This document shows, one piece after another, positions 13,540-27,183 of a DNA stretch of 64,000 bases; the stretch's first letter is position 1, and each line of letters begins with the position of its first letter. Below the pieces are notes generated by a model. The model was given only the letters and a program-made list of their open reading frames with translations. It was not told the DNA's origin and did not search any database. The position numbers and the translations under genes are program-made. The DNA lies in contig OZ023186.1 of the NCBI GenBank assembly GCA_963995505.1, forward strand, positions 2,728,001 through 2,792,000, read 5' to 3'. This stretch comes from Hypericum androsaemum. Its lineage: Eukaryota > Streptophyta > Magnoliopsida > Malpighiales > Hypericaceae.

Positions 13540-13696
13540 CCCAAGCTCTTTAAGTACTCCTCACTACCTCCCCTTTCCTTACCCTCTCACAATAACTATC
13601 TTTCCCTCCCTTCTACTTATCTTCCCTTCACTTCACACTCTCTTTAGTGAGATTAGTGATAATTATACAGTGAAGAGGAGAGATTAATTAGGTCAA
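13540..13696 (+). promoter_or_regulatory. expansin proximal promoter and pyrimidine-rich leader
   Basis: A strongly CT-rich stretch (about 13552-13640) directly precedes the expansin start, typical of plant core-promoter Y-patches or leaders. A clear TATA box is not obvious, so the transcription start cannot be placed. Confidence 0.4.
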
Positions 13697-15542
13697 ATGG
13701 CATCGCTAAGCACTACTGTTGGCGTTGTGACAATGGCAATAATAATGTCCATAACAATGTGGGTCGCCGACGCGAGGCTTCCGGGGAACTACGCCGGCGG
13801 CAGCTGGCAGACTGCTCACGCCACCTTCTACGGCGGCTCAGACGCCTCCGGCACCATGGGTACGTAGTACCCTAATCACCAATTCTCTAAATATTATAAA
13901 TGGAATAAACTGACCTTTTTTTAAGTTGGTCCAAAATGTTGGTTATTTAGTTGTGTGCGTTACATTAATTCCGGTCCAAATTCTTAGAGCTTTATTTTAT
14001 ACATTACTGGGCCCACTTTAGTTTTGACAAAAATTGCAAAAAGTAATTCATTTTCCACCGCAATAAAAAAATAGTTATCTAATTTAATCAAAATATCTTG
14101 AACTATATTTTTATATTATGATAGGGGGAGCATGTGGGTACGGGAATTTGTACAGCCAAGGGTACGGCGTGAACACGGCGGCGCTGAGCACGGCGCTGTT
14201 CAACAATGGGCTGAGCTGCGGCGCGTGCTTCGAGATCAAATGCGCGAATGACCAGCAGTGGTGCCACTCCGGCAGCCCCTCCATACTCGTCACCGCCACC
14301 AACTTCTGCCCGCCCAACTACGCCCTCCCCAACGACAATGGCGGGTGGTGCAACCCTCCCCGCTCCCACTTCGACCTCGCCATGCCCATGTTCCTCAAGA
14401 TCGCCGAGTATCGCGCCGGCATTGTCCCGGTCGCCTACCGCCGGTACGCTTTTGCCCTTTCAATACTAAATAAAAAACTATGTTTATTGAAGTATATGTG
14501 TTGCAATAATTTGTGACTTGTAATTGTTGCGGAGAGAAAATGTGAGAACGTCAAAGAATTAGAAGATTAATTTGAATTTGTTAACTAACAACTTGCTAGG
14601 TTTTACACTTTGTTCAATTGAATATTCCTCCAGATAGGGTCATATTGGTAACCGAAAGTCCAATATTTTTACCAAATATTTTTTTTCTTTGGTTAGTTAA
14701 AGACTTTCGGACCTGTCTGTCTTTTGTGTGTCGTTTGCTTGGTTTGGGCCCTTTTGGACGTTTGGTCGTTTATTGTCACTTTCGGTGCTTTGTCTTCGTC
14801 ATTCCTGTCCAAAAAGTATTAAAGTTTTGCAAATACAAACGATAAGATTAAAAGAATTATCTTCTACATGTATTTCAAAGATATTTATTTAAGTGGGGAA
14901 CTGACAGGTGAATAGACATATTTCCTGGAAAACCGAAAAGACGTGTACTTTAATTACATATATTATTATTCTTCCTTTGTCACTGTACTTTTTGACTACA
15001 GAAAAATTATAACCCAAAACGACACAATCGTCAACTCTTAACCCAAGGTCGGCCCAACAGGACAGACATGGACCCAAAACACCCGGGGTCCTCGAAGACC
15101 TCTTTTCCCCTTAAACACCGTTGCCTTATTTTATAATGCCTCCTTAATTACATACAATCCATCCCTAATTAGGTAACACGTATTTATGCTCTAAGACAAC
15201 ACTGACCAAGGGGTTTGCCTTTAATTACGCAGGGTGCCATGCAGAAAGGCGGGAGGGATAAGGTTCACAATAAACGGGTTCCGGTACTTCAACTTGGTCC
15301 TGATCAGCAACGTCGCGGGCGCAGGGGATATCGTGAAGGTGAGCATCAAAGGGTCCAAGACTGGGTGGATGAGCATGAGCCGTAACTGGGGCCAGAACTG
15401 GCAGTCTAACGCCGTCCTGGTTGGACAGTCACTCTCCTTCCGCGTCACAGCCAGTGACCGTAGATCCTCCACCTCCTGGAATGTTGTCCCCTCTGGCTGG
15501 CAGTTTGGTCAAACTTTCACCGGCAAGAACTTCAGGGTCTAA
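13697..15542 (+). CDS. alpha-expansin (EXPA)
   Basis: A complete three-exon gene: 13697-13859, 14125-14443 and 15233-15542, with GT-AG introns in phases 1 and 2, giving 263 aa. Expansins loosen cell walls non-enzymatically at acid pH. A signal peptide of about 25 residues (hydrophobic core, cleavage near VADA|RLPG) targets the wall. The N-terminal GH45-like domain carries [16 protein letters not shown], the cysteine framework ([30 protein letters not shown]) and the HFDLA motif. The C-terminal CBM63 domain keeps the usual tryptophans ([28 protein letters not shown]) and ends GKNFRV, the standard family end. Length and intron positions are normal for EXPA. It reads closest to the EXPA4/6/16 group from memory, so I give no specific number. 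The neighbourhood is intergenic and shows no functional partner. Confidence 0.96.
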
Positions 15543-16500
15543 AAAAATACGATCACGTGAAATATGCAACCCTTTTACTCGATGCAAAATTCCAATTTTA
15601 CCCCTTTAACTTTTCAAATTTTCTAATTCGGTAGAAAATGATGGTGCTATTGTCCGTGGATGTTTTGGTTTGTGTGTGTGAGAATAGAGAGAAAGAATTT
15701 GGAGCTGAGGCGGCTGCTCGCAAAAGAATGTTAGCCCGCAGCCAAAAATATTATATAAAGTAGGGGTTTAGCGGTAATTTTGAGTAAGTATATTTTTGAT
15801 TTATAGTTTGTACTACGATGAGTATACATTTGGAGGAAGCTTCATGTATTTGTACCACTAAGTTATATGATCCAATCCCAAGACATTTGGTTTGCATATA
15901 TTATGTCTTTTTACTCCCACTAATTATATTTTATAGCCTTCTCTTCTTTTAACCATATATGGCTACATTTTTAGTGAAATCAGTACGAGATAATTTTAAT
16001 TCTCAAAATTGTTTTCATGATATATAAATTTGAATAATATTGACCATATTCAAAATACAATAATTCCAAAATACTTATTATGTTTAAAAGATCCGAGATT
16101 GAAATTTTTTAATAGTTGGACCAAAAGCTCATCAACAAATTAGATCTTTTAGCTGAATTTTAGGAAATTTCTTCGAAGCCTCGTAGCTATTCTTTTAGCT
16201 CCACTATCGCCTTCTTTTCTTCTACACCACAAATGATGGCCCCTTTTTTTTTTACTTTTTAGAATTTATATTTGTTCAAATTATCCGGTAATCAAATACC
16301 TAAGGAGAAGATAAGATTTGCGTTTGATATCTAATATTCGATCCATTTTCTGGTTGTGGACACTTTTTTATAGATAAATTGAATTTATCGAGAAAATAAT
16401 ATACGACAAAATAACAAATAAATTTTTTTTATAAGTAGATGAAGTATTAAAAGAAAATAATTATAACAAGGAATCAACCATCTAAAGGGAGGTTATACAA
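15543..16500. other. intergenic DNA, no gene recognised
   Basis: The expansin 3' flank followed by AT-rich DNA without supportable features. Confidence 0.6.
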
Positions 16501-16528
16501 CAAGTAGAACTACAATCATTTACATTTG

Positions 16529-17115
16529 TCATTCGATATAAAACAAAAGGTATTGGCCACAAATCATCCTAGAGTCATTTAACCAATATAGCCACTCTCT
16601 CACATTGAAAAGAATAGAGTTCACAACAAGGTCCCGATTACAAGTAGCTCCGTCAAAGATAATTGTGTTACGATGGCGCCATAATCCCCACATTACAGCA
16701 CCAAAGAGAGCAAACCACACCTTAGTCATCGTTCCGCCTCTCACTAATCCAACCCAATTCAAAAGAAGATAGGGAAGATTATCCCGCAGCACCATTGGGA
16801 GCCGATTTTTTTAACAAAAAAATTCCAAGTCTTCCAGGCAAAGGAGCAATGGAAGAATAGATGCGTGGCGGTTTCATCTTCTTTCCGGCAAAATAGACAA
16901 AGACAATCCCACGACTGGAAAAAACCCTTCCGTATCAAAACATTCCTGATGTTCAATTTATCTTGTAATGCCAGCCACAGAAAACTACACTTATTATTTA
17001 TCAACCGGTTAGTTTTGGTAAACACATGTCGCATAAAGTACAAGCTCGGTTGTTGACTCACGATGAGTTGGAGAAAGAATCGAAGGAAATGACAAATTAC
17101 CCAAAATTGTAACAT
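16529..17115 (-). pseudogene. LINE reverse-transcriptase C-terminal fragment
   Basis: Two overlapping minus-strand frames (17115-16759 and 16795-16529) together read as the C-terminal part of a plant L1-type ORF2. The first contains a zf-RVT zinc-binding region (LCLFCRKEDETATHLFFHC). The second contains the following TKVWFALFGAVMWGLWRHRN and IIFDG region. The change of frame near 16780 and the missing catalytic domain show a dead fragment. A similar region is present in the LINE at 60.5-61.4 kb. Confidence 0.8.
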
Positions 17116-19430
17116 TGTTTTCCTCTTTTCTTTTTATATTTTTCCCCAGGCAATCAAATGCAAGAATAAAATTCAAACCAAAGGAACTCTTAACTGAATT
17201 TTTTCGTGTGCATTTCCCACTTCTTTAGATAGCGATGGCCTAAACAATAACAATTTGTACCCAACCAAACGGAGAAGGACAACAAAGATTTTTCTTTTGT
17301 TTTCTTCTACGCGATATCCACGATACTATGACAATATCCATATGTATTGATTAATACAATTCGAGATATCAAAATTTTACAAAAAATAACAAAATAACTC
17401 ACTCGAATTAAATTTTTTATTTGAAAAAGGTTAAATCACTTGCTATTCGAGTAAAACTAAAAGAAAGTTACTATTGGACTCTAGAACATAATAATAACGT
17501 GTACACGCCTTTAAAAAAAATACTTGCAAATTAGCGATGAGAGAGTTTGTCTGTGTGATAAGAGAGTTAGATTTACTTAAGAAAGTATTGCGTTTAAATC
17601 TTAGGGTAAAAGATATTATTAAAAAAATAACCTTTAAAATAAAGTACGATAATGTTCGACTTTAACGACGAGATCCAAAAAAATAACTTGCCTTGGGTCA
17701 CATCAAAAGGAAGGCCCAACCGAAGTTGCACATGGAGGGTGGGGCTGGGCTTGTTAATGCACTCAACGTCGTTGTGGATATCCATGTGGGTTCACAGACA
17801 AAACATCTTAGGATTCCTGCGATTGCAAGTGTGAACGAAAAGTCAAAGTAAAGGAGACATTGGATACCCTCCCAAAGTCCTAACCAAATCAGATTACCTT
17901 TGCACACAAGGTTCTTTTATTTCTCCTGGCTTGTCCAAACTCGAATTGATTAGAATATTTGTAATAATAACAAAAAATGTCAAAATAATTTTAATATTAT
18001 TATATTATCAAGAATCAAAGTCGAGACTATCATTAGTCAAGATTTTTTGGTATTAATTGATCTGATTGCTCGTTGATTACGACAAAATTACTTCGTGTTC
18101 CGTGGGCCTCGTCTGGTGACCAATTGCATTCGAGTGAAATGAGAGCCACATGGAGATATGTGAAAGAGATTTTAAGGGGTCCTTGTCCTGGTACAAGCAC
18201 GCTCCAAAACACCCAAATCTCTGTACTTTAGATACTTCAGAAGAAAATTTTAATATTTAAGTATGAAAAATTAGCATCCAGTTGAATGTAGCTCAAAGTC
18301 AAAGCTCCAACTGAAGATTTAGGATTGTTGTTGTTTTTCAGTTCAAATTTTAGTAATGTAGTCATGTTAAAAAATGAGACTAAAACCGTAAAATTTGTAC
18401 TTGAAATCTCATTATTTAGAGGACACTTTGTATTGGCATTCTGAAATTACCAAAATTTTTAGCATAATTATGATATTCAGAGTCGAACATTATCATGTTC
18501 ATTTAAGGAGTAGTTCTCCTAATTGTATTTTTTAAGTTCGTTAAGCTTGAATCCATAACTTCAATTAAATTCAAGTCACTTACCACTTACAACCACTTAT
18601 ATTTTTACCACTTTGTTGGTAGTTGCCCACATTGTATCTTTACCCAAAAAACTTACCCACGTTGAAAAAACAAAAAATGTTGAAGATGGGCTTCTTGGTT
18701 GCTAGTTTCTACCAGTTGAGGCCCTAGCAACTAGCAAGTCTTCTGATCTGGGCTTAGGTCGATCCACAGATCTCATGGGCCCTTTAGGAGCGTGTAAATT
18801 GGTGCACTGGTTATGCATAGCAACCTACGCTTGAATAGAGAAGGCAGCAACATTGGCAACCACTGTGTGTTCAGCAAGAGAATTTTAGCTAACAATTCAT
18901 CATGTTTTGGTATTCCTAGATGCATAACAGCTCGGATATCCGTCTCGCTTCGTGTGATGTACCGTAGCAATGCAATTGAAGGACAGAAAGTAAAAGAGTT
19001 AGAATACTCCTAATCGCAGTCTCCATAAGCTTGATTAGTCCTGGTTCCTGTGATGTCGAATCCCGGAAGTCTGCCTCACCACGCATTCCCTGCACTTAGC
19101 CACCAGCTGTTAGTCGTCCTGCCTACCTGCAACAAGGAGAATCAAAGCATCAGGATCGTGGACGGAGGAACAGCATATTACTAGTCTGCTGCTTCGACGC
19201 ATCAAAATTGATGCTTGGAGATGCTCGCATAAGAAGATCTTTCAGATCATTCGAACAAGTGAATACTATACCAGACACCATCGTGAGAGCTTGCTCCCAA
19301 TCACTGCAAAAGACTCATGGTGTGATAGTTCCAGGGTATGAATGATTAACATTGAGCAATGCAAGTATAGCGAAGGCTGAATATCTTTTTAAGCAAACTT
19401 AATACCTAGTTTCTCTTACTTTTAACATAC
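17116..19430. other. intergenic DNA and FDM 3' flank, no gene recognised
   Basis: AT-rich sequence. The part from about 18780 to 19430 is less AT-rich and adjoins the 3' end of the FDM-like gene, so some may be its 3' UTR or an old gene relic. No frame there could be identified. Confidence 0.45.
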
Positions 19431-19436
19431 AAGTAC

Positions 19437-22400
19437 CTATGCTCTCCTTCTTTTGAGCCGTAGTTTCCAGAACTGCAATAAGAGCTCCATCACCTCCTCC
19501 AAGCGAGCTTTCCTGTCTTCCTTGAAGTTCCACAGCTCCCGTACTATGTATCTTCCACTTGGATTGTACTGGTTCATTTCCATCAGTGCTCGAGTCACAG
19601 CATTGTAGACCTCATCGCCGCAATCCGCCTTCAGACCCTTCAATCTTTCATCATCCTCGTCTAAAATTTCCTACACAACACAAGAAAGTTGGAATCCTCG
19701 AATAAAAGATCATTTGGATATAACAAAAGAAAATCAGTATGGTAACAAGAAAATCAGCAGTTCTATTGGCTTTATGGCACCAAGAACCTTCCGCGAGCCA
19801 TGACAATGAAATTGTCTTTGCATTTCGATGTATTACTCCATGTCAACTAATTTTAAGTGATTTCCTCATAAAGAGAATTCTAAAACATGCCTTGGTTCCC
19901 CCATCCGCATCTTGTAGGACCTTGAATGGATGCCAGGTCTGGTCTCTTAGATGATCTTCCCACGTCGAACTCATTTTTGCAGCCCATTCATTTGCTTCCT
20001 CCTCATCAGAAAACTTCGTCTTAGCAACAACATTGAACGGCTTTTCATCAAGCTCCCCCATTCTCTTGATTCCTATATCCGGACGGGCTTTAATCTCAGA
20101 AAAAACCTGAAAATGGTAATTCAATATAACATCAGACTGTTTTGTCTTGTGTCTAGTACTCATCATTTAATCAGTTGACTGCGTGCTATTTCATTCCTGA
20201 GAAATATTATGATGGTGAAGTGAATTGATGGTAAGAATATGTTGTACTACCAGAGACAATATTTAAGGTCCATACCTTTATCAGTTCCTTACGGACGTCT
20301 TGTAGTTCATCATTAGTTCTACGCTCCTGGATAATAAGAACACTATTAAGTTCCTCCATATCATCAAAATTTTCTTGCTTCTCCTTCAGTTCTTCTTGGA
20401 TAGCTTCCATTTTTTTCTTCATTGTAACATCTCCATCTTCAGCCATGTGCCTCATCACCTCCAGCGAGCCTTTTAGACGCTGAATTTCCAGCTCCAGCAC
20501 CTGTTTCTCATCAAGCTTCCTCTCCAACACCAGAATTCTCTCGTGAAGTTGTTCCTTCTCTTTCTGTCAAAGAATGCGTTTTGTAATAGAAAAAACATTA
20601 CTGTGGACAAGCCTCTGATAAATTAAATCACGATTATGAACTATGAAGTACAAGTGAAACAGATTGCACGTGTTGTTAACTTCGAGAAAGATAAAATCGA
20701 TAGTCGCATGTGTGGAAAGTCATCCCAAGGGTCAGACAAGCACATATGAATCTTCTATATTCCTGTATAAGCAGCTCCGGTGACAGGTTCTAGTGGCAGA
20801 ATAATCACATTCACGCTAACCACAGTGAATCACATTCATACCAGCCATTATCAACCCTTAGAAATAATTCGAATGGTCATTTTAAGCAAAGCATTTTTCA
20901 GTTCGGAATGCTTCCATTAGTTTTATTATTCTTTTTCTTATCTAAAATGCCATGGTATCTGATGCCAAACTAAAGTCTAGCACCGTTTCATTCACAGGGA
21001 TAGTACTTGAGACCTTTCTTAAGGGACAATTTCCATTCACAATGCTTCAATAGCTTGAGATAGAAACAAGAATTCACCTTTTGCTCGTCTGCCAACTTCA
21101 ACATTCTTTCTTCTGCCATCATTTGCTCCTGAGTTGCTAACTTGTTCTGGTTGAAGGAGAACACACTGTCAGGAAATTCTGAAGATAGCCGGCCACAATT
21201 CAAAGTAGTAATAAAGAATTGAGCAAGATATGCAGAACGGATTTGGAGCATTCCTTTAGATTATCAGAAAGTTCCAGCAATAGAATAAAGTAGGCATCCA
21301 ATATTGGTTGCAGGACATTAAAGCTAAAATAGAGGAACAACAACAAGATTACCATTTTCTTTTCATTATCGAGTCGTTTTCTTTCACTTTCATTCAACTG
21401 TTGACGTTGCTGCAGTTGCGCTTCCTGCTCATCCAGTTCTCTTTTCTGAGCTTCCAGGTTTTTCCGAGCTTTCTCATGCTCATTAGACACCGTTTGAATG
21501 TAATCATGTGCCGCCTTCTGCATCTTTTTAATCTCTAAATAAAAGCATTTTTCAGAAACAAAAAAAAAACAGATTATTATAGATTCATCAACCTCAGCAG
21601 TCAAGTAGAACAGTGCTTATACGTACCCTCATTGTAATACTGGATCAGTTTATCCTTCTGATTCATCAAGTTACTCACTGACGCACTGGTTTCAGAGTAC
21701 TTGCTCTTGATTTCTTTCAACCGATCATCCTTCTGATGCAAGGAACCCTTTAGGTTAGAAACAAGCATCGAGGAATGCCTTTGTATTTCTGCTTCTCTCA
21801 AGGAGACACTTTTCAGATCTCTCTTACTTAGAAAGTTACCAATAACATTCTTAGAGTGATAGTCATCATCCTTAGCAACCCATCCATACAACTTATCTCC
21901 CCGATTCATTGCAGAGAGACTAAAGTAATCCTTCTTCCCACATCTTTTGACTTCATAGTCCTTCTCAAACATCATTGCATTGCTGAATCCATCCCAGTCA
22001 CCCTCAAACTCCACAGCAGCAAATCCTGAATGTCCACTGTGGCTCCACAAGGGTGTGACTCTGACAGGCTCAAACCCTTTCGCAGTCAGTTCTTTTTTGA
22101 GCCGTGACCCACTTTCACCCACACGGCGTCCATTATTCAGTTGAGTTGGGATATTAGCAACAATTCCGACCGGTGGCCAACAAAATTGCTGATTTTTGTC
22201 GCTTGGAAGTGGGAGATTATCAGCCTTTACTGAAGGTAGTGCCTTTTCCTCGGGAGTAAGATATTTTTTGGCATAGTTCTTCAAGGCCAAGTGTTTAGCT
22301 TTTTCCTTCAAATCCAATTTTCTTGAACTACCAATCTCAGCAGCATGCTCGAGAAGCTCCTGAAAAGTGTAGTCTTTCTTCCCATGGCAGAACGGACAAT

Positions 22401-22524
22401 AATAATTTGCACCAACTGTCTGTACTTTGCGTGTACCATCTTTCAGATCCTTGTAATACCTGTACTCATAGTCATCTAACTCCCTATAATATGAATCTGA
22501 CTCTTCCTTTCCATGGCGAGACAT
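19437..22524 (-). CDS. XS/XH-domain protein, FACTOR OF DNA METHYLATION / IDN2 family
   Basis: A complete gene: exons 22524-21627, 21534-21353, 21146-21078, 20563-20276, 20106-19891 and 19670-19437 give 628 aa, the usual family size. Domains in order are zf-XS (about residues 43-83, YYCPFCHGKKDYTF), XS (about 114-225, WPPVGIVANIPTQ, HSGFAAVEFEGDW, LYGWVAKDDDYHS), a long coiled coil (about 240-475) and XH (about 490-625, GIKRMGELDEKPF, WEDHLRDQTWHPFKV, YNPSGRYIVRELWNFKE). Family members bind double-stranded RNA with 5' overhangs and act in RNA-directed DNA methylation, dimerising through the coiled coil and XH. The ATG (22524-22522) was chosen because it follows a leader-intron acceptor and begins the conserved N-terminus. 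The last intron has a GC donor (AAG|GCATGT at 19890-19889). Copies of its leader and of the 288-bp exon recur elsewhere in the window. Confidence 0.93.
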
Positions 22525-24420
22525 ACTGGTAAACTGTAAACCTGTAGAACCACAAAACCTCAAGATATAAATCCATACTCACACAAGTAATGAGAATCAA
22601 GTAAAATGATTAGGGTCATAAGATGTAGCAAAGACCAAAATTCCAGATTCAATCAGATAGACACAATTTTGTTACAAAAGGACATATGTATCAAGCAGAA
22701 GAAAGCCTCGAAGCTAAAGCAGGATTCAGAAACAGCTAATGAATGCACCATAGTAACTGGACAGAGCTGTTCTTTTAGCAAATGAAACAGAGGACATATT
22801 TTTACTTCTAAGAATCAATTCAGTGCATTACTTTGATCCAAGTTACCTCTCCCTCCGTTCAACTTTTCTCTTAAACAGAGATCACCTAAACCAAAAAATC
22901 TATGTTCAAGAAAGAACCCACAAAACAGAAATCCAAATGAAGCTTCGCTTGGCAGAGGAACATAACAACAAGTTGATTGCTTGCAGAAAGCTCATTTTAC
23001 AAACTAAAGATTCCCATTGCCTCCAGCTTCATAAGTTCCAAAATAAGCGAGCCTGAACAAGAAAAAGTATCTGTGCCTTATAAGTTATATCTACCCTTTG
23101 TAGAACATATGAAAATTCCATGGTCCAGCACATAACTAAGTTGATAGATCCCCTAAAGACTTTTTTGAAGTCAAGTTTCACAACCTTAACACTAGAATGC
23201 ACTTCAATAAGAAACAAGAAGATCCTAAATGGTAACTGGAGACATTTCCCTATAGCTAGTTATCTAAATGGTAACAAGAACATGGGAAGAAACTAAATGG
23301 AAATGAGAACATGGTGAGAACTTCCATTGCCTACAGAAAATCAGCTGCCTGCAACATTAAAAGAAGGCCTTAAAGCATATACGGATGATTTGGCGATACG
23401 GATTAATGGTCTTTGCAATAGCATACGAGCGGATTGATCCGTAACCCGTTAATATCACACGAAACGATATCATGTCACGTGAGGCAAAATCAGCAAGTGC
23501 AAAGACATTGCAGAACCAAATATTGCTAGTCAGAGTGTCACAACCTCGATGTTAACTGGTACCTTAATACCTCATTATCCAAACAATAAAGGAGACCATA
23601 TAGTTAACACAAAATGGCTAGATTAGCAAGAAGAGAAGAAATGCCACGTGGGCATCTCTTATTAGCAGCCACAAGGCACCGAAGCACACCAAGAATAATA
23701 CTTCCAGTACTAACACTAGACTAAAAAATTTCCCAAAATCCATGGACCGAGGACACTACAAGATCACCTTCAAAGGGGCTTTCGGCTTCAAAGAGTTGCT
23801 CACCGACCATAGAATCCCGTCTAATAGGTGGAAGGGAGGCCGAGATTACGACATCACTAGTTATGACTAGTGTGAAAAAATCCGCATATCTATTATATTA
23901 AAATTTAGGGTTAGAAATTAAAATTATAACCCCTGTTTTTTTTAATAAAAAAATCTACCATACCCCGGACTGCTACCAGAGAATATTTATTTAATAAAAG
24001 AGAAGAAAAAAGTGCTACAAAAATACCAACTTTCTTAGTCTGGCTAAAAACAAAATCATCGGAAGACAAAAAGACGTCAATAATTTCTCCACATTAAACG
24101 ACATAGTTTCTCAACCTTAAGAAGCACGCAAGCATAACTACGATTAAAACGAAGAAAGAACCGCAGCTTACACTCGCAAAGGCCTAACCTTTTTACTGGG
24201 AGGGGTTGAGAACGGGAGGCGGAAAGAGAGCGGCCGGAGGAAACGGTTTCCGGGGCTCTACACGGCGTCGTAGACAGGTAGGGTTCGCTCAACAACGGAG
24301 GGACGGGGATTTGGCTTGGAATGACCAGATTCAAACCCTAATTACCACGAGATTCTACACAATTCCTCTTTTCCTCTCTATTTCTCTCTCTCTATACTTT
24401 TGATCTGTGCCTCTTTTAAG
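22525..24420 (-). promoter_or_regulatory. FDM-like gene: 5' leader exon, leader intron and core promoter
   Basis: The coding exon is preceded by an acceptor CTACAG ending at 22542. The matching donor is AGT|GTAAGC at 24171-24170, so a 1.63-kb intron lies in the 5' UTR. The first leader exon ends at 24172 and extends to roughly 24380; it contains GGTTAGGCCTTTGCGAGT, a sequence that recurs in four other places (30.5, 32.8, 41.0, 44.5 kb). Upstream is a CT-rich tract (about 24370-24400). No coding frame in the intron is convincing. Confidence 0.65.
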
Positions 24421-25162
24421 TCCTTTGTTTTGTTGTGATCAGTGGAAAGCGTGAGATTTTCTGTTTAGGAAACTTTCATGCAAATGGCAGTGTGGGGACC
24501 ACCAGAGGTTTTAGGCGGGGAGGAGGTAGAGAGAGGGGAGGGGCTTTAGTGGGACCCACCACCGCGGTCCCCCAACCCCGGATCAAGCACAAGTACTAAC
24601 ATAATCAGAATGAAATGAATGGTTTCGGGAAAATATTCCCCTTTTGACTCACCGATGAAAATATATTACTTTTGGAAAGGGAGGGAAAAAAAGGGCCATG
24701 GCCTAGGCTACAGTGGTGGGAGGGGAAAATAATGAGCTGGATTTTGCAAGTCATTGGCTGGAAATTTAATTCAAAATTTCAGATAATTTTATTTTTATTA
24801 AAATTGAAATCAAAATTATTAATTTTTTTTTGAGGAACTCAAAATTATTAGCTTTGAATAGATGGGATTTGCGAATATTTTAGGGATATATGACATTTTA
24901 AAATGATAAGTTTCTAGTTTTTTTTAGGTAGAATGAGAAGTTTCTAGTTGAATTAGACAATAAGGATTACGTTGAAAAACTAGTTTAAGATAATAAATAG
25001 TTAAAATCAGAGATAAATTATATATTTTTTCTAATTTTAAAAAGTAGAATTTGATGAACACACTGTGTTTGTCCCGGTATGCTATTAATTAAGGTGATAG
25101 TTATAAGCTCTCACCATTAATGGGGTCACCCAACACCGGTGGAATCAATCACCCACAAAAAA

Positions 25163-26437
25163 GGTTAAAGTGCACTTTAGTACTATGTGGTTATACATAT
25201 TTCGCATTTAGGGTATGTGGTTTAAAGTTTCAGATTTGATCCCTATGGTTGTTTTTGTTCGGACAGTCAGTCCCGGGCAGCCTGGGAAGTAATCCGACCA
25301 TTTGGTTGTCCACGTAGACTCAACATCCTCTAAAACAATGTCGTTTGACATCCTACGTAGACGTTCCGTCGTATAAGTGGTCGCTGACGTGACATATTGT
25401 AAATTATCAAAAATCTCTATTTGTTTTAATATCTTAGAAAAACTCCATCATCTACCTCTCTCCATCTTGATATTAAGGGTCCTTAATCCATCTACAGTCA
25501 TCATCCTAGTCAGAGCATGAACCAATTCCAGAAATTAAAAATTAATAAACCAAGCAATTATCGAATGGTAAGTTCAAGTTACAGGATACAAGATAAGCCA
25601 ATTTTATAAACAAACCCATCAGCAAAGTGTCGTAGAGGACTAGGCGGACAGACTGTAATCACCCTCAAACTCTACCAGGCACCGTCGAGGAGTGAGCGGG
25701 TAGGGAGAGGTAGATCAGACCAGGGCCGCGCGCGGAGGACTAAAGGACAGCGGCGAGAATGAGGGCCAGGGCGTTGAGGTTGGTTTGCTTCTCGTTGGGA
25801 TCGGTGAGGACCTTGCAGTCTACCCAATTTACGGACTTGAATGACCTTCAGGGAGACATCCGTGGTCGTTCCTGACCACAGACTTTGCCGGCGCAGAATC
25901 TTGGAGGGAGGTTGAGGAGGAACCTTCCCAAATTGGGAATTAGGATTTTTCCCAAAATTGGGAATTTTCGTTCCAGGCTTGGCGTTAAAAAAATGGGGAT
26001 GTGAAGTTATTAGACTGAGCGTGGTTGATTTGAAGCATTGAAGGTTAGGGATGGTGAATTAAAGAAGATAGCGAGAGGTTGATGGTAAAATGGAGGGTAT
26101 AAAAGTCATTTTAGAAGGGGAGGAAGAAGACATGGTGGGATGAGGAAGATGCAGTACTTTTATAAATTTAAAAAATTAGGATTATTTTGATAATTTACCA
26201 TATGACACGTCATCAACAACTTAAAATATGAAATCGCCACATCGGACGCCACGACGTTACTTTGGGGGAGGTAGAGCCTACGTGGACAACCAAATGGGCG
26301 GGTAATTGTCTGGGCTGCTCGAGACTCACTGGTGTCCGAAAAAAATAACCACAAGGACCAAATCTGAAACTTTAAACCACATACCCTAAACACAAAATAC
26401 GTGTAACCACATGATACTAAAGTGTATTTTTACCAAA
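25163..26437. mobile_element. TIR element (MULE-like), possible gene capture
   Basis: The left end GGTTAAAGTGCACTTTAGTA and the complement of the right end GGTAAAAATACACTTTAGTA start inverted repeats of about 170 bp (shared ATGTGGTTTAAAGTTTCAGAT, GTTGTCCACGTAG). I could not find a clear 9-10 bp target duplication. The core is more GC-rich than the arms. On the minus strand (25832-25740) it reads VNWVDCKVLTDPNEKQTNLN and then a hydrophobic end before a stop, which looks like the tail of a real protein but is not one I recognise. Confidence 0.7.
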
Positions 26438-26489
26438 GTAGAATAGGGTTGGGTGATTCAGGCATATTCACATTCAATTGTTTAGGTAG

Positions 26490-27165
26490 AAATCCACAAT
26501 GGATTGTTAATATCAATGTTTTCAAAACCGCAGTCCGATCGGCAGTCTGACCAGCCGAACCGCTACCCGAGACTAAATTTGGGTCAAATTTTGCCTAAAA
26601 CCCAGCCAACTGTTTGACCTGTCAAAATCCGGTTGGACTGCCCTGTCAGATACTTTCAGGTGACCCAGTTCGCCCAGATCAGAAAAATTAGTGTTTATTT
26701 TATCAGATTTAATTTAGAAATAAAACTACCACTTCTATGCCCGGAGCGTGTACATCACTTTTGGATCATAAGAAACTTATCTTTTTAACAATTCCCGAAA
26801 ATATGTGAACTAAGTCAAACGAATTGGACTAATATGTCAAACAAAAAAATTTGTATAATCATCTTCTTTTACTTCTATACTTGTTAAATTGATGTTTGAA
26901 AACTTTGTTTGGATAAATTGTATAGCTAAATATTTGAACTTATTTGGTATTTTATTATTTTATACTAAATTAAATTTATTAAACTGTATTTAATAATATT
27001 AATATAAGAATATAAGTACTGGTCTGACTGGTGGTCTAACCAGTTGAACCGGTGGTCCTATCGGTCGGACTGGGTGAACCAAAAATTTTAAGAATTCCAG
27101 GTCGCCTTCTGGATCAGTTTCTAAAAATATTGATTAATGGGTCATTTTAAAAAATATTGGTTAAT
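26490..27165. repeat. degenerate interspersed repeat rich in ACCGGT/GGTCGGAC words
   Basis: Non-coding DNA whose two ends carry CAAAACCGCAGTCCGATCGG and GGTGGTCCTATCGGTCGGAC-type words. Related sequence is at 41181-41714, about 42228-42435 and, weakly, 35500-35640. The boundaries are approximate and no target duplication was resolved here. Confidence 0.5.
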
Positions 27166-27183
27166 ATATTAACCTTTAAAAAA

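Noticed and set aside
17594..17907. Overlapping short frames on both strands near 17.7 kb
   Set aside because: No conserved motif, no splice-compatible neighbours, and similar codon use on both strands.
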